This document shows positions 38,842 to 46,589 of a stretch of DNA of 49,834 nucleotides, in pieces. The notes under the pieces are model-generated. The model made no database searches, was not told the DNA's origin, and saw nothing but the letters and a program-made list of their open reading frames with translations. Every line of letters starts with the position of its first letter. Position 1 is the first letter of the stretch. This DNA comes from a virus, in the IMG/VR virus record IMGVR_UViG_3300023112_000024, positions 1 to 49,834 of that record. One strand, given 5' to 3'. The translations under genes were made by a program, and so were the position numbers.

Positions 38842-39327
38842 TTAACCACCTTCATAATCCCCAGCCACTGTGGCCGCAGACACTGAATTTCCAACACCTG
38901 GTAAGTATACTACGATGGCTTCCCCTGCTGTATTAGCAGAATCAACCAATGAAAGGTTGATAATTCCACTGGCTGGCGTCAGCACTTCAACGTGCTTTTT
39001 AGCCGTCTTAGTGTGCAGTATTGACCCGTCAATTGCGGTTAAAGCACCCGAAGCGGCCGTAGCCGTTAGCGACAAAGCCGCCAAGTCGTCTGTAATCCAA
39101 ACGTCCAAATGGTGTACTCCCGGTATAACATTGCCAGCGCCGTCTCTGACCGCGATCGTAATGTCCATCTCGTCAGTTGCAGCTCCAGCGGCCAAGGTTG
39201 GCACAGCAGAAGCTGCCGTATTAACCTCTGTTCCGTCTGATTGCTCCGTTACTATCCGAGCATTTTTACCTATGCGAAGCTCGCCGGTAATCTTTAGCCG
39301 TGTTTCTCTTCCGTACAATCTACTCAT
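38842..39327 (-). CDS. Small virion protein, possible capsid decoration
   Basis: 161 residues. Contains MDITIAVRDGAGNVIPGVHH, LDVWITDDLAALSLTATAAS, then HVEVLTPASGIINLSLVDSA, a pattern that looks like an Ig-type beta domain. It is preceded by AAGGGA and flanked on both sides by GC hairpins. Closeness to the major capsid gene suggests a head decoration or accessory protein; this is inferred. Confidence 0.6.
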   Translation of the reverse strand: MSRLYGRETRLKITGELRIGKNARIVTEQSDGTEVNTAASAVPTLAAGAATDEMDITIAVRDGAGNVIPGVHHLDVWITDDLAALSLTATAASGALTAIDGSILHTKTAKKHVEVLTPASGIINLSLVDSANTAGEAIVVYLPGVGNSVSAATVAGDYEGG

Positions 39328-39351
39328 TTTACTTTCCCTTCATAAGCGTCA

Positions 39352-39369
39352 CCCCTACCTAAGTAGGGG
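39352..39369 (-). terminator. GC hairpin between small virion genes
   Basis: CCCCTAC-CTAA-GTAGGGG on the plus strand, so a perfect 7-bp stem with 4-base loop on both strands. No T-run follows on the transcribed strand. Possible attenuator or mRNA stabiliser. Confidence 0.35.
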
Positions 39370-39383
39370 CTTCGGGGGATGGA

Positions 39384-39854
39384 TTAAGATCCTTGGGGTC
39401 TAAGAGGCAGAGTGGAAATACTTTCCATTGCTTCGAAGGTGCTCCAAGTGGTTGCGCCAAAGTTAAAAACAGTGCCAGAATTGTTCTTAATCACAATGTA
39501 GCCAAAAGGCATATATGTGTCTAAGTCAACCCAGGGGAATGAAGGAAAGGTTATAAAGTCACCAGAAGAGTCAAGCGATTGCAGCGCACCCTGATGAATT
39601 TGTAAAGCCCCCGCAGCATCCACGCTCATTACGAACACTGTTCCTTTGTCATCAGGAATAGTTTCGAAAGTTTCGCCTGCATAATCTGTAGTTCCCGGCG
39701 CTGTGTTTGTTTGAGCTGCATAGGAGGTAACAAACTTACCGCCAATAGAGCCTTCAACAGCAGTGTCAGTTGTAATTGTGGAGGTTGTGCCTGCGACCAA
39801 ACCTGCGTCGGTCATGCAGAGCGTTACTCCGCGAATATCATTTGCTTGAGCCAT
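39384..39854 (-). CDS. Small virion protein near the capsid gene
   Basis: 156 residues. Thr/Ala/Gly-rich beta protein: TDAGLVAGTTSTITTDTAVE, then YAGETFETIPDDKGTVFVMS and PWVDLDTYMPFGYIVIKNNS. AGGAG precedes the ATG. It resembles small proteins coded just after the major capsid gene in N4-gp56-type phages, often of unknown role and sometimes decorating the head. Hairpins lie on both sides. Confidence 0.55.
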   Translation of the reverse strand: MAQANDIRGVTLCMTDAGLVAGTTSTITTDTAVEGSIGGKFVTSYAAQTNTAPGTTDYAGETFETIPDDKGTVFVMSVDAAGALQIHQGALQSLDSSGDFITFPSFPWVDLDTYMPFGYIVIKNNSGTVFNFGATTWSTFEAMESISTLPLRPQGS

Positions 39855-39887
39855 CTTGTAAATCTCCTGTTCAGAGTGGTAATAACG

Positions 39888-39936
39888 CCCCTGTTTGGGG
39901 AGCTTTCACCCAGAAGCCCCACACTAGGCGGGGCTT
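39888..39936 (-). terminator. Double GC hairpin after the major capsid gene
   Basis: Two stem-loops: CCCC-TGTTT-GGGG (39888-39900) and AAGCCCC-ACACTAGGC-GGGGCTT (39914-39936). They lie between the capsid gene stop and the next gene. T-runs are lacking. Partial termination or 3'-end protection of the abundant capsid mRNA is likely. Confidence 0.4.
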
Positions 39937-39958
39937 AGGGGAAACCTTGTCGGGTTAC

Positions 39959-40999
39959 CTATAGATCTGTGACCCCAACTTCGACGACCGCCATCCATCC
40001 ATCGTTCTGGATAAAAGGAGCACACCAGAAGATCGCGCCAACATAGCCACGCTGGCCGTGCGGATCATTCTTATCCTTCTGGGAATGAGGAATGTGAGAG
40101 ACATCGAACGAATTCAATCCGCGCAATGCAACGTCACCCCAAGCATCTTCGCCAACAACGATCACAGGGTAAACGTCGATGTTTGCCCCAGTCGTGCTTA
40201 CTAGGCCGGTGGCACCAACAGCCGCGCCAGAGTCCGGTATAGAAGTAAGCTCTGGCGAGATGATGAACCTGTATCGATCCACTGCACCAAGCTCGCATTC
40301 GTGCATGACCTTACGTGAACCGTAAGACGCACACTCTACAAATCCTGGCAATTCCCGAATGTCGTTCTCACAGTCGGTGTGGCAGAAAACGAGGAAGCCC
40401 GCTTCTACAGCCGTGGTGTTGTAGTTAGCTGACGGAGCCAGAATCTCCGTAATCATGTCGCACCGATTACCAAGCAGGCTACGAGTAACCTTTCGAAGCA
40501 ATCCGAGTTTGACAGTTTCATCAACAGTAACTCTTGAAGTACCGCCTGCATAGAACAGGTTGGTACAGCCTTTAAGGACACCGTAGCGAACCTTCTCGCG
40601 TACAAGGCCCATACGCTGACCACACTGCTTCTTCATGGCCATAGGGATATCATCCTCATATAGCTCTGCAGTCTTGTCAGTGTACATATAGAGGGCGCTG
40701 TATTGATTAAGCGTCACAGTGATATCTTGCGGGATCAAAGTGTCTGCTGGAGGTGTTACGCCGTCCTGAGTCAAATGGGTATTGGGATCTACCACCCATT
40801 CGTTGATGGTTGTTGCGTTAGTTGTTGCGCCACCAAAGGGTAACCAGCGCCTGAAGATAACTGTATCAGACTGGTTTTTACCCATCTTGTGCTGTGTGCC
40901 GGTGATGCCAAGCACTTCTTTAGGTACGGCATGCTTGAGGATAGCCCCTTTGAGCTTTCCAATTCGCTGCGCCGTCGTGTCATATGTTTGCATAGTCAT
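39959..40999 (-). CDS. Major capsid protein, N4-gp56 family
   Basis: 346 residues. The sequence TAQRIGKLKGAILKHAVPKE, then DTVIFRRWLPFGGATTN, ALYMYTDKTAELYEDD, RCDMITEILAPSANYNTTAV, VFCHTDCENDIRELPGF and DRYRFIISPEL matches the N4-gp56 capsid family, a HK97-fold shell protein of short-tailed phages. ATG 40999 (MTMQTYDTTA) is chosen over the upstream TTG because GGAGT lies eight bases before it. The scaffold gene is upstream and hairpins lie downstream. Confidence 0.92.
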   Translation of the reverse strand: MTMQTYDTTAQRIGKLKGAILKHAVPKEVLGITGTQHKMGKNQSDTVIFRRWLPFGGATTNATTINEWVVDPNTHLTQDGVTPPADTLIPQDITVTLNQYSALYMYTDKTAELYEDDIPMAMKKQCGQRMGLVREKVRYGVLKGCTNLFYAGGTSRVTVDETVKLGLLRKVTRSLLGNRCDMITEILAPSANYNTTAVEAGFLVFCHTDCENDIRELPGFVECASYGSRKVMHECELGAVDRYRFIISPELTSIPDSGAAVGATGLVSTTGANIDVYPVIVVGEDAWGDVALRGLNSFDVSHIPHSQKDKNDPHGQRGYVGAIFWCAPFIQNDGWMAVVEVGVTDL

Positions 41000-41131
41000 A
41001 GTGCGATACTCCAAAAATTTCGCTAATTAGAACAACAACCGCATATATAAGCGGATGCTCTTTCATTCCCTTTCCTAATCAACGAAGGATTTTCATCGTT
41101 CGCATAAACCTATTGGGGCAGTTTCCTGCGC
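41000..41131. other. Leader of the capsid gene
   Basis: 132 bp between scaffold and capsid genes. On the minus strand GGCGCAG-GAAA-CTGCCCC (41115-41132) gives a GNRA hairpin touching the scaffold stop, and CCGC-TTATATAT-GCGG (rough centre 41050) gives a small second stem. No convincing promoter was found. The stems may serve to stabilise or separately tune capsid mRNA. Confidence 0.35.
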
Positions 41132-42055
41132 CTAACCCTCAAACCCTTGCTCAAAAGCCTCGTCTGCCGACATTCCTCCAGTTGACCTTCTTGCCGTACT
41201 GCCACCTGAAGTGGGAGTATCTGACCTTTCTAGCAAACTGCGAGATAACTCGCCACGCTCTCCTCGCCTTTCCTCTCTTTCGTATCTCCTCTTCCGCTCG
41301 GCTCCGAAACCGTCTAACAGCACAAGGGCATCTTTAACCCTGGGACTGTGTTTCAGCTCTTGTACCTCAGCGGGCTGAGAAGACATCCATGATTGGAAGG
41401 CCTGAGATTTTACAGCTTCTTCCCATCCTTCATGCTTTATGTCCAGATATGCAAGGGATCTTGCGTTTGCGGCCGTTTCATTGGCGGCATTAAGCTCTCC
41501 TTTAAATTCTGCACGTAAACCATCTACATCAGGAATCTTACCTAATAAATTGCTTGCCTGTAACCCTAATTTTTCCTCCATTGCTTCCGCCCACTCCGGG
41601 AACTCTTCTTTGAAGGCTACAAACTTGGCTCCATCCTCGTAGGCATCGAGCATTTCCGCCTTAGATGGTGCTGACGCCCCTCGTAGAGCTTGGGGTGGTT
41701 GAGAAGGGCTATCAAGCTTCCTCAACAACGCCTGCATGGTGCCGTTCATCTCGCCAAACTTGCCTTCCATGTTCCTGACGCGCTTCTCGAACTTTTCGTC
41801 CTGATCAATCTCCGGGGCCTTTTCCTCTTCCGGGGCTTGAGATCTTTCGAAATCATCGAACATTTCGTTCAGCTTTTTCTCTTCCTCCGGGATTTCTTCT
41901 GCAACTGCCTCCTCCCGAAGCTCTTCTTCAGGCTTCATTAAGAACCCTTCGCTACGCTCTCCTGGCGATGAGTCTTCCTCAAATCCAGCATTAAGAGCGT
42001 CTTCCGCCGATTGCTCTAGCGCCTCAGAACTTAAATCTCTTTCCTGATCAGACAT
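41132..42055 (-). CDS. Scaffolding protein
   Basis: 307 residues, highly acidic in the first half (EEELREEAVAEEIPEEEKKL) and helical through the middle (KFEKRVRNMEGKFGEMNGTM, then LGLQASNLLGKIPDVDGLRA), with a basic Arg/Ser-rich tail (ERKRRYEREERRGERGEL). This composition and its position between portal and major capsid protein are typical of scaffolds that line the procapsid and are lost at maturation. AGGGG precedes the ATG. Confidence 0.8.
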   Translation of the reverse strand: MSDQERDLSSEALEQSAEDALNAGFEEDSSPGERSEGFLMKPEEELREEAVAEEIPEEEKKLNEMFDDFERSQAPEEEKAPEIDQDEKFEKRVRNMEGKFGEMNGTMQALLRKLDSPSQPPQALRGASAPSKAEMLDAYEDGAKFVAFKEEFPEWAEAMEEKLGLQASNLLGKIPDVDGLRAEFKGELNAANETAANARSLAYLDIKHEGWEEAVKSQAFQSWMSSQPAEVQELKHSPRVKDALVLLDGFGAERKRRYEREERRGERGELSRSLLERSDTPTSGGSTARRSTGGMSADEAFEQGFEG

Positions 42056-42067
42056 TTATATTACCCC

Positions 42068-42325
42068 TCAGTTGTAGTTTACTTTTCTTTTGTGCTTTAA
42101 ATTCATAGATCTTGTTTTTGACGCTTTTAGAAAATGCTTAATCTCTGCGATCCGGCCCTTACGAACAGAGGATTCGGAAACCGTCTCTTTCAGATCGTCG
42201 CCCTTTGAGCGTAATTCGTCTAACCGAGCATCCATATAGGCACAGATCTCTTTATACACTGCCCGCTGCTCTTGAATCTCGGTTAGATCAAGGACTACAC
42301 CGCCAAAATCCTTATCTTGACTCAA
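42068..42325 (-). CDS. Small helical protein between portal and scaffold
   Basis: About 85 residues if it begins at TTG 42325 (GGAGG six bases upstream; GTG 42328 is close behind). Upstream starts would overlap the previous gene much further. Helical and charged (LTEIQEQRAVYKEICAYMDA, then ARLDELRSKGDDLKE), with a basic C-terminus (KHKRKVNYN). Not assigned to a family. Position hints at capsid assembly. Confidence 0.45.
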   Translation of the reverse strand: MSQDKDFGGVVLDLTEIQEQRAVYKEICAYMDARLDELRSKGDDLKETVSESSVRKGRIAEIKHFLKASKTRSMNLKHKRKVNYN

Positions 42326-42533
42326 CACTAACCTCCGCCCTGTAGTGATAAGACTGCCCTCTAACTTGGGCCACCTCACCTCTTTTAATTCTACCCATTG
42401 TCACGGGGTCTTTAATGCCGTCAGGCACATCGACATGGCTTACTGGCACCCAATCTTCAGGAATCGCACTAGGATCTAGTGATTTAAAGACAGTAAGTCT
42501 GCCAAATGATAATTTACCCAATTTTACAGTCAT
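42312..42533 (-). CDS. Small protein downstream of the portal gene
   Basis: 73 residues, probably beta-rich (TVKLGKLSFGRLTVFKSLDP, then EDWVPVSHVDVPDGI). Its ATG overlaps the portal stop by four bases (ATGA, 42530-42533), so it is translationally coupled to the portal. Unknown function. Confidence 0.5.
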   Translation of the reverse strand: MTVKLGKLSFGRLTVFKSLDPSAIPEDWVPVSHVDVPDGIKDPVTMGRIKRGEVAQVRGQSYHYRAEVSVESR

Positions 42534-44848
42534 GCTTCGAATGCCCTCCCTGGAGGAGCCCTGCCGGGCACTTCGGTAGCGGGCCTTATTGTTTGCCCTC
42601 CAGCCCCTGCCAGCTCTTTCTGAGTTGTTAGTTTCATAACGACTTCCGCAATACCGGCCCTGATCTTTTCTGCTTCTCTTTCGGTCAAACCGTCCTCTTT
42701 AGCCTGAACTATTGCAGTATCAATCTGCTTCATTGCTGCCTCAAACTCCATCTTCTTCCTGGTTTCTTCCGCCTCGAATTGCATTCTCCTCTCATCCACC
42801 TGCACATCAAGCTGCTTCTCCATCTTGGCCACTTCACCTCTAATGTTAGCCACCTCAACTGCTGGATCTGAAGGTGGCTGAGACATCTGCTCAACAACTT
42901 TCTGCCATTCAGGGTCGTCATACTGGAATTTTTCAATGTCCAGTCGTTGCTGGGTTAGCTGCTGGGCCATCCACTTTTTTGGATCTAGCCCGAATACCGG
43001 GTTCATTACTAGCTCGCCCATCTGCTGTATAAATTGATTTTGAGCATCCCGCTCAAGTAACGCCGAAGATCCCTTGGCATGGATCTCGAAATCCCCCTTA
43101 ATCTCCCAGTCCTCTCCGTGCTGGAGCAGATATCTATAATATCGCCGGATATGAGGCTCTGTGATCAGATCATCAAACAATCTGGCAATTCTTCGCATGA
43201 CTGTGGATGCGTTGTTATGCAATAACTGCATGCCGCCAACCGTTTCCGGAGCAGATCCCTGCTGGCCCTGCATAATAAGAGGCATGCCGCTGACATCTTC
43301 AGCCATTTTCAGGCCCATAGTGATTATCGCCTGCAGCTCTTGTTGGACCATCGGGATGGTGATGAATCGAAAGGCGTTATCAATATGATTTAGATCAGCG
43401 TCCTCAGCGGCCATCCACCCTTTTCTCGGCGCTAACTCCATCACTCCATCCATAGGGGTTACAAGACCTTGCTGATACATCCACATAGGACCGCCAGCCA
43501 GGCCAGCATTATCCATCATGTTTCTTGCGGCACCGTTTACTACGCGCTGCGCCGATCGGAGCTGACGAGAGATACCAATACCCCAGCATGTTCCCTGTCG
43601 CCTCTGCCAAACCATGACATCGTAAGGGAATTCGCCTGTTTCAAGGTGGTTAGGCATTAACCGAATAATATGGTTGTTTACCATCGTAACGCAGATATCA
43701 ACGACATCTGCGTATTCTTCCCCGACTTCGAATCCAGCAAGAGCTATATCTTCTCTTTCCAGCCGACCATAGAAATACCAGATCTCAAACAGGCCGTCTC
43801 TACTGCTAGATTCTGAGAGGCCGTTAAATGGGGCGTGTGACCCTTCTCCCGCCTGGAACTGCTTTACTGCAATCGCAGGGCCTTCCATTAAAACTTTTTC
43901 GATTTGTTCGTCCAGATACCCTGGGTTTCCGCGAAGCTCACTCAAGCTCTTTGCTACAAGCAAGTCGCGCTCAAAAATGAACCCGCCAGTGTGAATATCT
44001 TCGCCACAAGCAGGATCAGGAAAGAGCTGCCAAGGGTCAACCCGAACGGACACCGGGGAGATCTTTTCTTGAACCAAAAGCTCATCTTTAACAAACGCGA
44101 CACTTTTGGTCTTCTTTGGGAGAGGCCCTTTCAGAACTCCACAGCCAATCTTGGCGGCATCAGCCACCACAAGGCGCATCTGTGCCGTGTAGTTGCACTC
44201 TATGTGCCAATCTTCTATCTGCTTTTCGGCACCATCAGCCTTCTTTTTGGATTCCTTAAGCTCTTCCTGAACTTGGCTGACAAGTTGATCTCTGACTTGA
44301 ACGGCTTTTTCCGCCCCCGCCTGAATTGGGTCTTCCTGATCGTCAAAGCGGCCTGTATCTACTTGATTTTGGAATTCGCTATCAATCTGATTCTGAACTT
44401 TCTTAGGTACTTCTCCGCCCGCTATCTGAATTAAGTCAGGAACTGGCGTTGGCTTAATAGACCATCCCTTCTCATTGCTGGGAAGCAGCATGTCGCCAAC
44501 CCTAGCGTCGGCCGCATCTACATAAGGCCTAGTGACATTGAAAAAGATTGTTGATCCGTCAGGCCGATCCCCTCCAAGAGCAGCCTGGCCCATAGGCTTT
44601 GTTCTCCAAGCCTTGGATTCACCACGATTGGTGTCATCGACACCCTCGTAATGCTCTTCATCTTCAAGCCATTCTTCCTCAATACCGGATTGTGATCTTC
44701 CGTCTATCGCATGAGATCTTTTTTGAGCGATCGCCATGCCAAGATTCTTTAGCATGGTATCAGTATCGTCAATCGATCCTTCCATGCCTTCTTCGCCAGC
44801 AGAAGATGCAATGTCATCCTCCTCTTCCGTTTGCATCATTTCACTCAT
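42530..44848 (-). CDS. Portal protein
   Basis: 772 residues. Acidic N-terminus, then RPDGSTIFFNVTRPYVDAAD, AEVGDMLLPSNEKGW-like sequence (ADARVGDMLLPSNEKGWSIK), VRVDPWQLFPDPACGEDI, EFPYDVMVWQRRQGTCWGIG, ISRQLRSAQRVVNGAARNMM and MAEDVSGMPLIMQGQQGSAP, the typical sequence progression of large podovirus portal proteins, which form the dodecameric DNA gate at the capsid vertex. The C-terminal 150 residues form a long helix with heptads (EVAKMEKQLDVQVDERRMQF), as in portal barrels. GGGG precedes the ATG. Confidence 0.88.
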   Translation of the reverse strand: MSEMMQTEEEDDIASSAGEEGMEGSIDDTDTMLKNLGMAIAQKRSHAIDGRSQSGIEEEWLEDEEHYEGVDDTNRGESKAWRTKPMGQAALGGDRPDGSTIFFNVTRPYVDAADARVGDMLLPSNEKGWSIKPTPVPDLIQIAGGEVPKKVQNQIDSEFQNQVDTGRFDDQEDPIQAGAEKAVQVRDQLVSQVQEELKESKKKADGAEKQIEDWHIECNYTAQMRLVVADAAKIGCGVLKGPLPKKTKSVAFVKDELLVQEKISPVSVRVDPWQLFPDPACGEDIHTGGFIFERDLLVAKSLSELRGNPGYLDEQIEKVLMEGPAIAVKQFQAGEGSHAPFNGLSESSSRDGLFEIWYFYGRLEREDIALAGFEVGEEYADVVDICVTMVNNHIIRLMPNHLETGEFPYDVMVWQRRQGTCWGIGISRQLRSAQRVVNGAARNMMDNAGLAGGPMWMYQQGLVTPMDGVMELAPRKGWMAAEDADLNHIDNAFRFITIPMVQQELQAIITMGLKMAEDVSGMPLIMQGQQGSAPETVGGMQLLHNNASTVMRRIARLFDDLITEPHIRRYYRYLLQHGEDWEIKGDFEIHAKGSSALLERDAQNQFIQQMGELVMNPVFGLDPKKWMAQQLTQQRLDIEKFQYDDPEWQKVVEQMSQPPSDPAVEVANIRGEVAKMEKQLDVQVDERRMQFEAEETRKKMEFEAAMKQIDTAIVQAKEDGLTEREAEKIRAGIAEVVMKLTTQKELAGAGGQTIRPATEVPGRAPPGRAFEA

Positions 44849-44860
44849 GTTGTCCCCAGC

Positions 44861-45454
44861 TCATAAAGCTCCGTTAACCGTTTCATTTGCCGAATAATAA
44901 TCTCTTGAAATGTATTTCCCTTCCGGTAATTCTACGACGAGTCCTGCCGGTACGCCAGCATCCACCCCTCTAGCTAACTTCACTTTACGGATCGCCTCAG
45001 CCTTAGTCAGCTTGTCGTCGTCAGGGAAGTCTATGGAGCTTATCTCTAAGGACGTCATAGGCATGTCTATAAGCTTGCTAAAACGCACTGTGCGGCCGCT
45101 AGGCAGCCTCTTAGGACGCATCACCTTCCTGCGATCCTCAGCATCGGCTTTAACTTGCGCCAGGGTCTTTTGAAGAGACTTTTCTTGTTCCAAAATTAGA
45201 TCGTGCTCTTTCTGACTTATCTCCAAACTTAACTCATGCTCTTTTTGCGCTCTTATCACTGTCCCGTAAAATCCTAAAAGCAATAATATAATGCTGGCTG
45301 CAGAGGTTGCGCTATAAAAAACAAAATCAAGCTCAAGATAATTCCCCGCAAACGAGCAAATAAATCCCACGCCCCCTATTGTCATCAACTTTTCTGATGG
45401 CATCGAGCCAAAAAAACCTTTTGCTACTTCTCCCCCATCTAATTTAACAACCAT
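44861..45454 (-). CDS. Two-TM membrane protein with coiled coil
   Basis: 197 residues. Hydrophobic segments near 24-40 (MTIGGVGFICSFAGNYL) and 44-67 (FVFYSATSAASIILLLLGFY) are followed by an 11-residue near-repeat (QKEHELSLEI, QKEHDLILEQ) in a coiled coil and a basic-then-acidic globular end. Strong AGGAGG precedes the ATG. Function unknown. A membrane protein between the terminase and portal genes is unusual; lysis, superinfection exclusion or a virion membrane role are open options. Confidence 0.5.
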   Translation of the reverse strand: MVVKLDGGEVAKGFFGSMPSEKLMTIGGVGFICSFAGNYLELDFVFYSATSAASIILLLLGFYGTVIRAQKEHELSLEISQKEHDLILEQEKSLQKTLAQVKADAEDRRKVMRPKRLPSGRTVRFSKLIDMPMTSLEISSIDFPDDDKLTKAEAIRKVKLARGVDAGVPAGLVVELPEGKYISRDYYSANETVNGAL

Positions 45455-45478
45455 TTCAGCACCTCCTGCGCCAGATAA

Positions 45479-45775
45479 CTAGGGGGATATACCTCTCGCC
45501 TCCATCTCTTCCCGATCCGAATCTAAACGAATCTGTTTAATTTCTAATCTTCTTACTTCTCTTTGCTGCGGCGGGCTTAAATCAGGAAGCTGGTCTAGCT
45601 GGGTCAGCCTAATATCGACAATTACTGACGACATCTCATTTCTAGCATATTTAGACTCATCTTTTGTCAGAAAAGTGAGATCCATCCACCAAGCCCCGCC
45701 CAAAGCGGCAACTAACAACGCCAGCAAAGTTGAAGGGTCAAGTCTTTGAATCAAAAAATCTATAAGATTATTCAT
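45479..45775 (-). CDS. Single-TM membrane protein, possibly spanin-like
   Basis: 98 residues. One TM near 16-36 (TLLALLVAALGGAWWMDLTF) followed by a helical, charged segment (LSPPQQREVRRLEIKQIRLD, SDREEMEARG). An inner-membrane helix with a long coiled tail is the shape of an i-spanin or a membrane-anchored accessory, but no spanin partner is seen. The ATG overlaps the preceding stop (ATGA, 45772-45775). Confidence 0.5.
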   Translation of the reverse strand: MNNLIDFLIQRLDPSTLLALLVAALGGAWWMDLTFLTKDESKYARNEMSSVIVDIRLTQLDQLPDLSPPQQREVRRLEIKQIRLDSDREEMEARGISP

Positions 45776-46056
45776 CCATTTCTTCCGGAATATTCTTCAT
45801 AGCCAAGAAGTATCTCTCCAGTGGCCCCGGCCGCAGGTGCGACAACAATATTGAAGGGGAACTCAATACCCCCCTCGTAATACTCTATCTCGTCAGCCGC
45901 CTTTGCCGACTTTAGCTTAATGACACTTGCCAGGCCGTCATTAATCGAGCAAACATGAGCAGAAAGAACCGTATTTACCCGGATAAGTTTCAAGAGAGCC
46001 GGTGTAGTTATGGCGGTCACTTTCCCCAGAGATAGGTCGACAATCACATATTGCAA
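45772..46056 (-). CDS. Small protein of unknown function
   Basis: 94 residues from TTG 46056 (QYVIVDLSLGKVTAITTPAL, then GGIEFPFNIVVAPAAG). A compact beta-rich domain is likely. It starts four bases after the upstream gene's stop and overlaps the TM protein gene by four bases. Shine-Dalgarno is weak (AGGCC). Probably a virion accessory protein of the same block. Confidence 0.45.
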   Translation of the reverse strand: MQYVIVDLSLGKVTAITTPALLKLIRVNTVLSAHVCSINDGLASVIKLKSAKAADEIEYYEGGIEFPFNIVVAPAAGATGEILLGYEEYSGRNG

Positions 46057-46059
46057 AAT

Positions 46060-46575
46060 TTAAGGCCTGTCATCTCTAATTCGAAGAGAGCAAAAGAATG
46101 TCTCTGCAGACTCCGGGACGTAGCCATTTTGCATGATCGGATACCCATATAGCTCTCTCGTACCGCTAATATTAAATGGCAGAGCAATATTTTGTACGAT
46201 GTTGATTTGGTCGGTTGCTGTAGTAGTCCAGCCGCCTGTAGGGAATGTGACAACCCCCACACACGTTAATAGCTCGGCATTAGTCAGTGTATTCGGTGCA
46301 TTATCAGCATCTACGCCTACATCGGTATGAAATAAGAGAAGATCTATCTCCGGCCCTACAGCTACCGTCCCGCTAATGACCATTGTGGCCGATACAATCT
46401 CCCCTGTCTTGCTTCGATCGCCAACGACTCTTGGGAAGGTGTAATGAAGATTGCCAGTAGCGTCAGCCAAAGCATCTCCAATCGTGTATGTGGTGGTGTT
46501 GGCGGGGCGAGTAATAAGATTACCCCCGACACTACTGCTTTGAATAGACTTTATAGCTAATATGGATTCTGACAT
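46060..46575 (-). CDS. Virion protein of unknown role
   Basis: 171 residues, beta-rich (ISGTVAVGPEIDLLLFHTDV, then IVQNIALPFNISGTRELYGY, and PIMQNGYVPESAETFFCSLR). Composition resembles small virion structural proteins, including decoration or neck types. GAGGA precedes the ATG. It follows TerL after 14 bases and forms part of a block of small genes before the portal. Confidence 0.5.
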   Translation of the reverse strand: MSESILAIKSIQSSSVGGNLITRPANTTTYTIGDALADATGNLHYTFPRVVGDRSKTGEIVSATMVISGTVAVGPEIDLLLFHTDVGVDADNAPNTLTNAELLTCVGVVTFPTGGWTTTATDQINIVQNIALPFNISGTRELYGYPIMQNGYVPESAETFFCSLRIRDDRP

Positions 46576-46589
46576 TTTATCCTCGTTGT

